DNA of 64,000 bases, from assembly GCF_022829545.1 (NCBI RefSeq), contig NZ_JAKSYM010000343.1, positions 30,017 to 94,016 on the forward strand, read 5' to 3'. Position 1 is the stretch's first letter, and every line of letters begins with the position of its first letter. Positions 37,659 through 44,678 of this stretch are shown here, one piece after another. The position numbers and the translations under genes are program-made. The notes under the pieces are model-generated. The model saw nothing but the letters and a program-made list of their open reading frames with translations, was not told where the DNA came from and did not search any database. This DNA is from Methylobacterium sp. J-030. Its GTDB lineage: Bacteria; Pseudomonadota; Alphaproteobacteria; Rhizobiales; Beijerinckiaceae.

Positions 37659-38665
37659 GGCGCCGCACCGGCAGCGCGGCCGTCGGGGGTCTTGGCGTCC
37701 GGCGTCGGCCGGGCCGCGGCGCCCCACGGGAAGCGGCCGACCTTCACGGTGCGGATCGGCCTGAACGTCTCCGCGTCGATCACCGTCACGTCGCCCGAGA
37801 CGCCGTTGGTGGTGAAGAGCCGCGTGCCCGCGCTGTTGAGCGCGAGCTGCCAGACCCGCCGCCCGACCAGGATGTAGCTCTCGACCCTGTAGGTCGCGGT
37901 GTCCACGACCGCCACGCGGTCGGACGGGCCCAGGGCCACGAAGGCGTGGCGCCCGTCCTTCGCGAGCTGGATCCCCACCGGCTGGATCCGGTCCGAGGCG
38001 ATCCCCTTCACGGCAAATCCGACCGTCTCGATGACTTTCCGGCTCGCCACGTCGATCACCGAGACGGTGCCGCCGATCTCCGAGGAGGCCCAGAGCCGGG
38101 TCCCGTCCGCCGTGAAGGCCGCGAAGCGCGGGCGTTGTCCGACCGGCGTGGCATCCACCGCCTGAAGCGTCTTCGTGTCGATCCAGTGGACCATGTTGGT
38201 GGTCTCCGAGGTCGTCACGGCGAGGCGGCCGTCCGGGCTCACCGCCACGCCCTCGGGCTCGATGCCGACATCGATCTGCGCCAGGACCTTGCGGGATTGA
38301 GCGTCGACCACCGTGGTGGTGGCGTTCTCCTCGTTGGCGATGAACAGCGTGCGGCCGTCAGGCGCCAGCGCGAACTGCTCCGGATCCTCGCCGGAGGGCA
38401 GGTCATGCCGGACCTGGCCGGTATCCGGGTCGATCACCTGCACGGCATCGGAATCGCTTGCGCAGACGTAGAGGGACTGGCCGTCCTTCGCGAAGGCCAC
38501 GCCCCGGGGCCGCCGGCCCACCGGGAAGGTGCGCAGCACCTCCAAGCTGTCGCCGTCGATCACCGTGATCGTGTTGTCGCGTTCGTTGGTGACGAAGATC
38601 TCTTCGGACTTCGCCGGGGTGGCGACGGCGAGCAGGACGACGGCGAGGGGGGCGAAGCGGGTCAT
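37655..38665 (-). CDS. YVTN-type beta-propeller protein associated with PQQ-dependent catabolism
   Basis: Predicted periplasmic protein of 336 residues. A signal peptide (FAPLAVVLLAVATPAKS) is followed by about seven repeats of the form xxVIDxxxxxVxxxxxVGxxPxGVAxxxDGxxLYV. Examples are NTITVIDGDSLEVLRTFPVG and AVQVIDPDTGQVRHDLPSG. This repeat pattern is that of seven-bladed YVTN propellers, which often sit beside PQQ alcohol dehydrogenases, where their role is unclear. The ATG at 38665 overlaps the TGA of the upstream binding-protein gene, and its own TGA overlaps the next GTG, so it is in the middle of a coupled operon. Confidence 0.88.
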   Translation of the reverse strand: MTRFAPLAVVLLAVATPAKSEEIFVTNERDNTITVIDGDSLEVLRTFPVGRRPRGVAFAKDGQSLYVCASDSDAVQVIDPDTGQVRHDLPSGEDPEQFALAPDGRTLFIANEENATTTVVDAQSRKVLAQIDVGIEPEGVAVSPDGRLAVTTSETTNMVHWIDTKTLQAVDATPVGQRPRFAAFTADGTRLWASSEIGGTVSVIDVASRKVIETVGFAVKGIASDRIQPVGIQLAKDGRHAFVALGPSDRVAVVDTATYRVESYILVGRRVWQLALNSAGTRLFTTNGVSGDVTVIDAETFRPIRTVKVGRFPWGAAARPTPDAKTPDGRAAGAAP

Positions 38666-39885
38666 CCTGCGCGTCCGGTGAATGCGCGGCAGACGCTCTC
38701 GGGCTCGTCGAGGCCGAGGGTATCGAGTTCCGTGCGGTGGTGGAGGAAACCCTCGATCGGCGCCGTGGCGATCACGGCCCCCGGCCAAAGCAGGAAGATC
38801 GGCTGGCGCAACTGGCCATTCCAGGCGCGGAAGCTCAGCGCCCGCCCCTTGAAGCCGCCGACCTCGAAAGCCGGCGCGGTCAGCGCGGCGCGGACCGCGC
38901 CGGGATCGGTGCTGCGCGCCTTGACGGACGCCTCGCCGACCGTGTGGACCGCCATCCAGCCCGCCCAGTCGATCGGCCGCATCGCCCGGCCCGCGAGCTT
39001 GCGGAAGCGGCCCTGGAGCTGCACCGCCGCCCAGGCCTCGACCGACCGTCCCCAGGCGGCGGGCGACAGGCCCTACGTACCCACGAGCGGGCGCGGGGCG
39101 GCGGTGTTGTAGTTCAAGCTCGTGCCGAACGCGCCCGCCTCGTCGGCGACCGCGACCACATCGTGCTCCGGGCCGCGGGTCGGCAGGGCGAACTCGCGCA
39201 AAGCCGTGTCGCGGACATCGCCACCCTTGGGATCATAGCGCGATTCGGCGACGACCCGCGCGCCGAACTTCTTCGCGCTGCGCCGAAGGGCCTCGGCGTA
39301 GAGGGCGTCTCCGGATTCCGGCCCCGCCACCAGCAGGATCCGCGACCAGCGCTTGAACGCCAGGAACTGGACCAGCGCGTCGGCCAGCATGGCGCGCGAA
39401 GGCAGGACGTGGAGCAAATTTTTTCGGCAATCCGCATCGCGCAGGCGCGTGTCGGGCGCGCCGATGTTGAGGAGCACGCTGCCCCGCGCCTCGGGAAGAT
39501 CGGCGATGGCGAGCACATCGTCGGCCGGGGCGTTGAGCACCACGAAGCGCGGGTCCGCGATCTCCCGGAACGCCGCGCGGATATCCGCCCCGGGCTGGAC
39601 GACCTTCGCGTCCAGAGTGAACGACAGCCCCAGGAAGTGGCCCGTCGCAATCGAGTCCTTCAGGCCGAGTTCGGCGCCCCGCGCGCCCTCGTCGTCGGGG
39701 ATCGGATCCTCGTTGTTCAACGGCACCGGGCGCTCGATCCGCCGCTCCAGATACTGGATCGGCAGCGGCGCTCCTGCTGCCTCAGCCGTGCGGCACGAGG
39801 CCAGGAGCAACAGGGCGGCCGGGATCACGCCCGCGCCGGGACGTCGCATCACCCTGTCCGTCGGCCGCGCCCCGAAGCGCACCAT
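38662..39885 (-). pseudogene. PQQ-system ABC substrate-binding protein, interrupted by an in-frame TAG
   Basis: Belongs by its sequence to the periplasmic binding proteins found beside PQQ-dependent alcohol dehydrogenases (branched-chain amino acid-binding fold). An N-terminal signal (PAALLLLASCRTAEA) is followed by the binding-protein body. A single TAG at 39073-39075 stops the frame after PRPLVGT; beyond it the same frame continues without a shift for 136 codons (GLSPAAWGRSVEAW onward) to the TGA at 38662-38664. The continuation fits the family's C-terminal half, so this looks like one substitution, probably CAG to TAG. It could be a true null allele, a suppressed stop or a sequence error. 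Start ATG 39885 (ATG 39849 is possible). The downstream beta-propeller gene still overlaps its end. Confidence 0.8.
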
Positions 39886-40097
39886 CCCCGTCCGTCTCCT
39901 CCGACCCGGTCACGTTGTTGGAGAGTCTTAGGAGCGGAGAGCAGCCTGCGGATATTGGACCAAGGTGCACCCGTCAGTCTTTGTGCAACGCAACACAAGT
40001 CATCCACTGACGAAATCCGGGTGATCCGTACCAAAGCAGAATGGGTCTGATCCCCGGTACTTGCTAACCGTGATCCAACGACGATGGGAGGCGGGAG
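39886..40097. promoter_or_regulatory. Divergent promoter region of the PQQ/alcohol-dehydrogenase locus
   Basis: This 212-base region separates the two operons and must contain both promoters. A loose dyad, TTGTG and CACAA eight bases apart (about 39982-39999), lies in its middle and could bind a regulator such as the response regulator encoded downstream. The assignment is speculative. GGGAGG lies just before the cytochrome gene. Confidence 0.4.
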
Positions 40098-40526
40098 ATG
40101 GGCGCAACGAAGACCGCGGCGGCCGGCGGATTGATGGTCTTGGGTCTCGTCCTGGCAGCCGGCGGCGCCCTGGGGCACGGCGACGTGCAGCCTCAGCCGG
40201 TCAAGACCGACGGCCTGAAACCGCTCGGCGCCGAATGGCTCGCCGAGAACCCCTACAAGGGCGATCCCCACGCGATCTCGCTCGGCGCCTCCGGCTTCAA
40301 TCAGAACTGCGCCCGCTGCCACGGCCTGGAGATGATCTCCGGCGGCCTCGCCCCGGACCTGCGCTACCTGCCGCAGGGCAAGGAGGGCGACGAATACTTC
40401 GTCGAGCGCATGAAGCACGGCGCCGTCATCAACGGCGTGACCAAGATGCCGGTCTTCGACGGGCTGATCTCCCAGGAGGGCCTGTGGGCGATCCGCAGCT
40501 ACATCGAGTCGAAGCATGAGGAGTAG
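40098..40526 (+). CDS. pedF: Cytochrome c-550 PedF family, electron acceptor of a quinoprotein alcohol dehydrogenase
   Basis: Periplasmic monohaem cytochrome c of 142 residues expected to take electrons from the PQQ enzyme encoded two genes downstream. A signal peptide (AAAGGLMVLGLVLAAGGALG) precedes a mature part starting HGDVQPQPVKTDGL, close to PedF-type cytochromes. The haem site is CARCH at residues 71-75, and VTKMPVFDG offers the axial Met. GGGAGGCGGGAG just before the ATG is a strong Shine-Dalgarno. It is first in its operon, and its end overlaps the next gene by 11 bases. Confidence 0.9.
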   Translation: MGATKTAAAGGLMVLGLVLAAGGALGHGDVQPQPVKTDGLKPLGAEWLAENPYKGDPHAISLGASGFNQNCARCHGLEMISGGLAPDLRYLPQGKEGDEYFVERMKHGAVINGVTKMPVFDGLISQEGLWAIRSYIESKHEE

Positions 40527-41370
40527 CCGCACGCTCGCCTGGGGCCTCCTGCTGGCGCTCGGTTTCCAGCCGGCGGTCGTCGCGCGGCCGCTCGATCAGG
40601 TCGTGGCCGACGGCACCCTGCGCGTCGCGGTCTACGGCGACAACGCGCCGTTCTCCGAAGACGTGAAGGGCAAAGCCCGGGGCATCGACGCCGACCTCGC
40701 GCAGGCCATCGCGGACGCGCTCAAGGTCAAGCTCGACCTGCGCGTGGTCGATGCCGGCGAGAACGTCGACGGGGATCTGCGCCTCAACCTGTGGAAAGGG
40801 GACCTCGCCGGCTCGCCGCTGGCCGACCTGATGCTGCACGTGCCGACCGACCGGCAGCTCGCGCTTCGCAACGATCAAACGTTCTTCACCGCCCCGTACT
40901 TCGAGCAGGAGATCGCCTTCGCGTACCGCAAGGGTGATCTGGAAGGCTTCGACACGCTCGACGACATCGGCGACAAGACCGTGGCGCTTGAAGGGACGAG
41001 CGCCGCCGACCTGATGCTGCTCACCGCCCAGGGGGGCCGGTTTCGCGGGAATCTGAAGCACTACAAGAGCTTCGAGGAGGCCGCGAAGGCCTATCTGGCG
41101 GGTGAGGCGCCGATCCTGGCCGGCACCCGCGCGGCGATCGAGGCCGCCCTGTTCGCCGCCAAGGCGCCCAAGGACGACAACCCGATCGCGACGGTGCCGT
41201 CCTCCGGGCTGGTTAAGACGCGATGGGAGATCGGCGGGGCGGTGAAGACCGACTCGCGCGACCTCGCCTACGCGGTGGCGGATGCGGTGACAGCCCTGAA
41301 CACGGACGGCCGGCTGAAGGCGATCTGCGCGAGCTACGGCGTCAGCTACACGCCGCCGAAGGGGTATTGA
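40516..41370 (+). CDS. Quinoprotein dehydrogenase-associated periplasmic substrate-binding protein (PedG/XoxJ/MxaJ-like)
   Basis: Exported protein of 284 residues with the solute-binding-protein fold. The signal peptide is LAWGLLLALGFQPAVVA. The body has LDQVVADGTLRVAVYGDNAPFS near its start, IDADLAQAIADALKVKL and a late SRDLAYAVADAVTAL, as in family 3 binding proteins. Homologues sit beside PQQ dehydrogenases and, in MxaJ/XoxJ studies, bind and help activate the enzyme rather than import a solute. The ATG at 40516 lies inside the end of the cytochrome gene, indicating coupling. A stable hairpin follows its stop. Confidence 0.88.
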   Translation: MRSSRTLAWGLLLALGFQPAVVARPLDQVVADGTLRVAVYGDNAPFSEDVKGKARGIDADLAQAIADALKVKLDLRVVDAGENVDGDLRLNLWKGDLAGSPLADLMLHVPTDRQLALRNDQTFFTAPYFEQEIAFAYRKGDLEGFDTLDDIGDKTVALEGTSAADLMLLTAQGGRFRGNLKHYKSFEEAAKAYLAGEAPILAGTRAAIEAALFAAKAPKDDNPIATVPSSGLVKTRWEIGGAVKTDSRDLAYAVADAVTALNTDGRLKAICASYGVSYTPPKGY

Positions 41371-41383
41371 CGGACGGGCGACG

Positions 41384-41420
41384 CGCGTCTCCCTCCCCCT
41401 CTGCGGGGGAGGGAGACGCG
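41384..41420. repeat. CT-rich hairpin with 16-bp perfect stem, between binding protein and dehydrogenase genes
   Basis: Arms 41384-41399 (CGCGTCTCCCTCCCCC) and 41405-41420 pair perfectly around the loop TCTGC. It begins 14 bases after a stop codon. No T-tract follows, so termination would be incomplete. It is the longest member of the CT-rich hairpin family in the window and may reduce read-through or stabilise the upstream mRNA. Confidence 0.7.
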
Positions 41421-41627
41421 TGCCACATCCGGATTGCTGTTTAGTCTATCAAATACAGTCTCTTGTGGCGCCAAATCTATCCAGTCATTCGACCAAAGAC
41501 CAATAAGACTTTCCTGAGAAGCCCGATAGCCTCAATTCCCAAGGGGGCGCCCCGCGACTTGTGCGGTCCGCGCCGAAACCCCGATGCCCCGGCCAGACGG
41601 ACCGGGGCCGCAGACGGAGGACACGTC
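41421..41627. promoter_or_regulatory. Leader of the quinoprotein alcohol dehydrogenase gene
   Basis: 207 bases without a gene. Its first half is relatively AT-rich (GCTGTTTAGTCTATCAAATACAG region) and is likely to hold a separate promoter for the strongly expressed dehydrogenase. No clear consensus pair found. GGAGGA at 41616-41621 is the ribosome-binding site. Confidence 0.4.
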
Positions 41628-43397
41628 ATGAGAATGCGGACCCAGTTCCTCGCCGCGGTGGGCGTCGCCGCCCTCGTGGCGGGCGGAGCCCTGCCGGCCC
41701 TCGCCGAGGGCGTGAGCGAGCAGGATATCCTGAACGACGCCAAGACACCGGGCGACGTGGTCACCTACGGCCTCGGCCCGCAGGCTCAGCGCTTCAGTCC
41801 GTTGAAGACCCTCAACCGCGACAACATCAAGAGCCTCGTGCCAGCGTGGTCGTTCTCCTTCGGCGGCGAGAAGCAGCGCGGACAGGAGAGCCAGGCGCTG
41901 GTCAAGGACGGCATCATCTACGTCACGGGCTCGTATTCGCGCATGTACGCGATCGATTCCCACACCGGCGAGAAGAAGTGGGAATACGATGCCCGCTTGC
42001 CGGAGGGCATCCTGCCCTGCTGCGACGTGGTGAACCGCGGTGCCGCCCTCTACAAAGACAACGTCTATTTCGGCACCCTCGACGCCAAGCTCGTCGCGTT
42101 GAACGTCAAGACCGGAAAGGTGGTCTGGCGCAAGGACATCGACGACTTCAAGGCCGGCTACAGCTACACGGCCGCTCCGATCATCGTGAAGGGCAAGATC
42201 ATCACCGGCGTCTCGGGCGGCGAATTCGGCGTGGTCGGCCGCATCGAGGCCCGCGACGCCGAGACCGGCGAGATCGTGTGGAAGCGCCCCGTGATCGAGG
42301 GCCATATGGGCGAGCTCAACGGCAAGCCCTCGTCCATGACCGGCAAGGTCAACGAGTCCTGGCCCGGCGACATGTGGAAGTTCGGCGGCGGCGCTACGTG
42401 GCTCGGCGGCACCTACGATCCGGAGACCAACCTCGTCTATTTCGGCACCGGCAACCCGGGCCCGTGGAACTCCTGGCTGCGGCCGGGCGACAACAAGTGG
42501 ACCGCCTCGCGTCTCGCCCTCAACCCCGACAATGGCGAGATCGTCTGGGGCTTCCAGACCACGCCACATGACGGCTGGGACTTCGACGGGGTCAACGAGT
42601 TCGTGCCGTTCGACCTGAGCAAGGGCGGCAAGACCATCAAGGCCGGCGCCACCGCCGACCGCAACGGCTTCTTCTACGTCCTCGACCGCACCAACGGGAA
42701 GTTCATCTCGGCGACGCCGTTCGTGAACAAGATCAACTGGGCCAAGGGCATCGATGAGAACGGCCGCCCGATCTACAATCCCGAAAACCGCCCCGGCGAC
42801 CCGAGCCAGGCGCAGGGCGACGACAAGAAGGGCAAGTCGGTCTTCGCGGTGCCGAGCTTCCTCGGCGGCAAGAACTGGATGCCGATCGGCTACAGCCCCG
42901 ACACCAAGCTGTTCTACGTGCCCTCCAACGAGTGGGGCATGGACATCTGGAACGAGCCGGTGAACTACAAGAAGGGCGCGGCCTATCTCGGCGCCGGCTT
43001 CACCATCAAGCCGGTCTTCGACGACCATATCGGCTCGCTCAAGGCGATCGACCCGGCCACGGGCAAGATCGTGTGGGAGTACAAGAACAAGGCTCCGCTC
43101 TGGGCCGGCGTGCTCACCACCGCGGGCAACCTCGTCTTCACCGGCACACCGGAGGGCTTCCTGAAGGCCTTCGACGCCAAGACCGGCGAGGAAGTCTGGA
43201 AGTTCCAGGTCGGCACCGGCGTGGTCTCCTCGCCGATCACCTGGGAACAGGACGGCGAGCAGTGGGTCGGCGTCGCGGCCGGCTGGGGCGGCGCCGTGCC
43301 GCTCTGGGGCGGCGAGGTCGCCAAGTCGACCGCCGGCATCAACCAGGGCGGCAGCTTCTGGGCGTTCAAGCTGCCGAAGACGGTGGCGTCGCGCTGA
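41628..43397 (+). CDS. exaF: PQQ-dependent alcohol dehydrogenase, lanthanide-type (ExaF/PedH-like)
   Basis: Periplasmic quinoprotein of 589 residues oxidising primary alcohols to aldehydes and passing electrons to cytochrome c. A signal peptide (FLAAVGVAALVAGGALPALA) leads to an eight-bladed propeller. The adjacent Cys pair near 131-132 (LPCCDVVNRG) stacks on PQQ in this family. Metal ligands are Glu in SGGEFGVVG (199), Asn in GTGNPGPWN (276) and Asp318 in HDGWDFDGVNE. The additional Asp320, two residues on, marks lanthanide-dependent enzymes; calcium enzymes usually have Ser, Ala or Thr there. Overall sequence (GGEKQRGQESQ, WEQDGEQWVGV, GGAVPLWGGE near the end) resembles quinoprotein ethanol dehydrogenases more than XoxF. 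ATG 41628 with GGAGGA. Confidence 0.9.
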   Translation: MRMRTQFLAAVGVAALVAGGALPALAEGVSEQDILNDAKTPGDVVTYGLGPQAQRFSPLKTLNRDNIKSLVPAWSFSFGGEKQRGQESQALVKDGIIYVTGSYSRMYAIDSHTGEKKWEYDARLPEGILPCCDVVNRGAALYKDNVYFGTLDAKLVALNVKTGKVVWRKDIDDFKAGYSYTAAPIIVKGKIITGVSGGEFGVVGRIEARDAETGEIVWKRPVIEGHMGELNGKPSSMTGKVNESWPGDMWKFGGGATWLGGTYDPETNLVYFGTGNPGPWNSWLRPGDNKWTASRLALNPDNGEIVWGFQTTPHDGWDFDGVNEFVPFDLSKGGKTIKAGATADRNGFFYVLDRTNGKFISATPFVNKINWAKGIDENGRPIYNPENRPGDPSQAQGDDKKGKSVFAVPSFLGGKNWMPIGYSPDTKLFYVPSNEWGMDIWNEPVNYKKGAAYLGAGFTIKPVFDDHIGSLKAIDPATGKIVWEYKNKAPLWAGVLTTAGNLVFTGTPEGFLKAFDAKTGEEVWKFQVGTGVVSSPITWEQDGEQWVGVAAGWGGAVPLWGGEVAKSTAGINQGGSFWAFKLPKTVASR

Positions 43398-43410
43398 AGT
43401 CCCCAAGAAA

Positions 43411-43439
43411 GCATGTCGGCTCCGCGCGAGCCGGCATGC
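43411..43439 (+). terminator. Hairpin after the quinoprotein dehydrogenase gene
   Basis: Arms GCATGTCGGCTC (43411-43422) and GAGCCGGCATGC (43428-43439) pair over 12 bases with one G-T wobble around a 5-base loop, 13 bases after the stop codon. No T-tract, so it may attenuate rather than stop transcription into the response-regulator gene. Confidence 0.5.
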
Positions 43440-43550
43440 CCAGGCCTCGGAGCGCGGGCGGTTCTCTCAACACCCGCTTGCGCGCCGGGGCCGCTTCGAT
43501 CAGTTTTCGAGGGATCCCGTGGGGATCTTGAGCGAAGGACCGCGCAGTCC

Positions 43551-44210
43551 GTGCATCTCCTGATCGTCGACGACCACCCGCTATTCCGGGACGCGCTCGC
43601 GGCCACGATCCGCCTCGCGCATCCGGACGCGGTGCTGCACGAGGCCGACGGCATCGCGGCGGCCTGCGCGGTGCTCGCCGCCAACCGGAGCATCGACCTG
43701 ACGCTCCTCGACCTGTCGATGCGCGGCACCTCCGGCTTCGACGGGCTGATCACGATCCGGGCGAGCTTTCCGCGCATCCCGATCCTGGTCGTCTCCGGCC
43801 ACGAGGATCCGCGCATCGTGCGCGAGGCGCTGCAGCACGGCGCTGCCGGCTTCGTCCCGAAGGCGATGGACAAGGCCACGCTGACCCGGGCGATCGACGC
43901 GGTGCTGAGCGGCGCGCTGTTCCTGCCGCCGGGCCTCGCCGAGGCGAATGCGTCCGCGCCGCGCTCCAAGAAGGCGCCGCTCCCCGAGCGCCTCGCCCGG
44001 CTGACCCCGCAGCAATTGCGGGTGCTGATGATGATCCGGCAGGGCAAACTCAACAAGCAGATCGCCCACGAGCTTCAGGTCGGCGACTCGACCGTGAAGG
44101 CGCATGTCTCCGAGATCCTGCGCAAGCTGGAAGTGATCAGCCGGACGCAGATCGTGATCGACACGGCGTCCCTGGATTTCGACCAGATCCACAACGCCCT
44201 TCCGGCCTGA
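43551..44210 (+). CDS. LuxR-type response regulator (AgmR/PedR1-like)
   Basis: Two-domain DNA-binding regulator of 219 residues. The receiver domain has the acidic pair in LLIVDDHPLF, the phosphorylatable Asp54 in LLDLSMRG and Lys in FVPKAMDK. The C-terminal helix-turn-helix runs from LTPQQLRVLMMIRQGKLNKQ to DSTVKAHVSEILRKLEV. Length and overall sequence are close to AgmR/ErbR regulators that activate PQQ alcohol dehydrogenases. The start is a GTG at 43551 with GAAGGA upstream at slightly long spacing. No cognate sensor kinase is encoded next to it. It likely controls the divergent PQQ operons, by analogy. Confidence 0.88.
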   Translation: MHLLIVDDHPLFRDALAATIRLAHPDAVLHEADGIAAACAVLAANRSIDLTLLDLSMRGTSGFDGLITIRASFPRIPILVVSGHEDPRIVREALQHGAAGFVPKAMDKATLTRAIDAVLSGALFLPPGLAEANASAPRSKKAPLPERLARLTPQQLRVLMMIRQGKLNKQIAHELQVGDSTVKAHVSEILRKLEVISRTQIVIDTASLDFDQIHNALPA

Positions 44211-44314
44211 TGCGTCGCGCACGATCAGTATCGGCGCGGGTGAACTGAACGAAGTTCAGTCTGAAGGCGTTGGCCTCACGGGTGAACGAACCGTTTCGTC
44301 CGGAGGATAACGCG

Positions 44315-44599
44315 ATGATGAAGAAGACTTTGGCCCTGGCGGCCGCCCTGTCGCTGATGGTTTCGAGCGCGGCGCTGGCGCAGAGCGCAGCCGGGAACGG
44401 CTCGTCCCAGGGCAACATGAACAACCCGGGCAGCGTGAAGAGCAATTCCGAGAAGTCCATGGAGCGGACCGGATCGACCGGAACCGGCATGGCGCCCGGG
44501 ACGAGCGGCGGTCCGCGGGTGAGCACACCCGGCGCGCCCGCCGGCAGCAGCATGGGCAACGGCGCGACCGGCAGCGGCGCGGCTCCCAGCGGAAAGTAA
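44315..44599 (+). CDS. Small exported Gly/Ser-rich hypothetical protein
   Basis: Predicted 94-residue secreted protein. It has a clear signal peptide (KKTLALAAALSLMVSSAALAQ). The mature part is disordered, with Gly, Ser, Asn, Thr and Pro dominating (SSQGNMNNPGSVKSNSEKS, GSTGTGMAPGTSGG). No enzymatic motif. ATG at 44315 with GGAGGA eight bases upstream; ATG 44318 directly follows. A terminator with a T-tract closes the gene, which suggests a single-gene transcript. Similar low-complexity exported proteins occur in Rhizobiales, but no function is known. Confidence 0.75.
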   Translation: MMKKTLALAAALSLMVSSAALAQSAAGNGSSQGNMNNPGSVKSNSEKSMERTGSTGTGMAPGTSGGPRVSTPGAPAGSSMGNGATGSGAAPSGK

Positions 44600-44611
44600 G
44601 ACGTGCCGGCG

Positions 44612-44646
44612 TTCCCTCCCCCTCGGCGGGGGGAGGGGACCTTTTT
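44612..44646 (+). terminator. Rho-independent terminator built on a CT-rich hairpin
   Basis: Stem CCCTCCCCC (44614-44622) pairs with GGGGGAGGG (44629-44637), loop of six. It is followed by CC and TTTTT at 44642-44646. It lies 12 bases after the stop of the small exported protein. This is the only member of the hairpin family in the window with a T-tract. Confidence 0.75.
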
Positions 44647-44678
44647 GTACCGAACAAGGGTCTACCGAAGCGGCGTCC

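Noticed and set aside
37559..39112. Long plus-strand open frames opposite the PQQ operon
   Set aside because: Arg/Gly/Pro-rich composition typical of antisense frames in GC-rich DNA; the minus-strand genes have clear families.
41628..43397. Naming the quinoprotein XoxF and the locus a xox methanol dehydrogenase operon
   Set aside because: The Asp-x-Asp ligand pair fits XoxF too, but segments such as GGEKQRGQESQ, the C-terminal WEQDGEQWVGV and GGAVPLWGGE, and a PedF-type cytochrome fit ethanol-dehydrogenase-like quinoproteins better; the gene order also differs from xoxFGJ.
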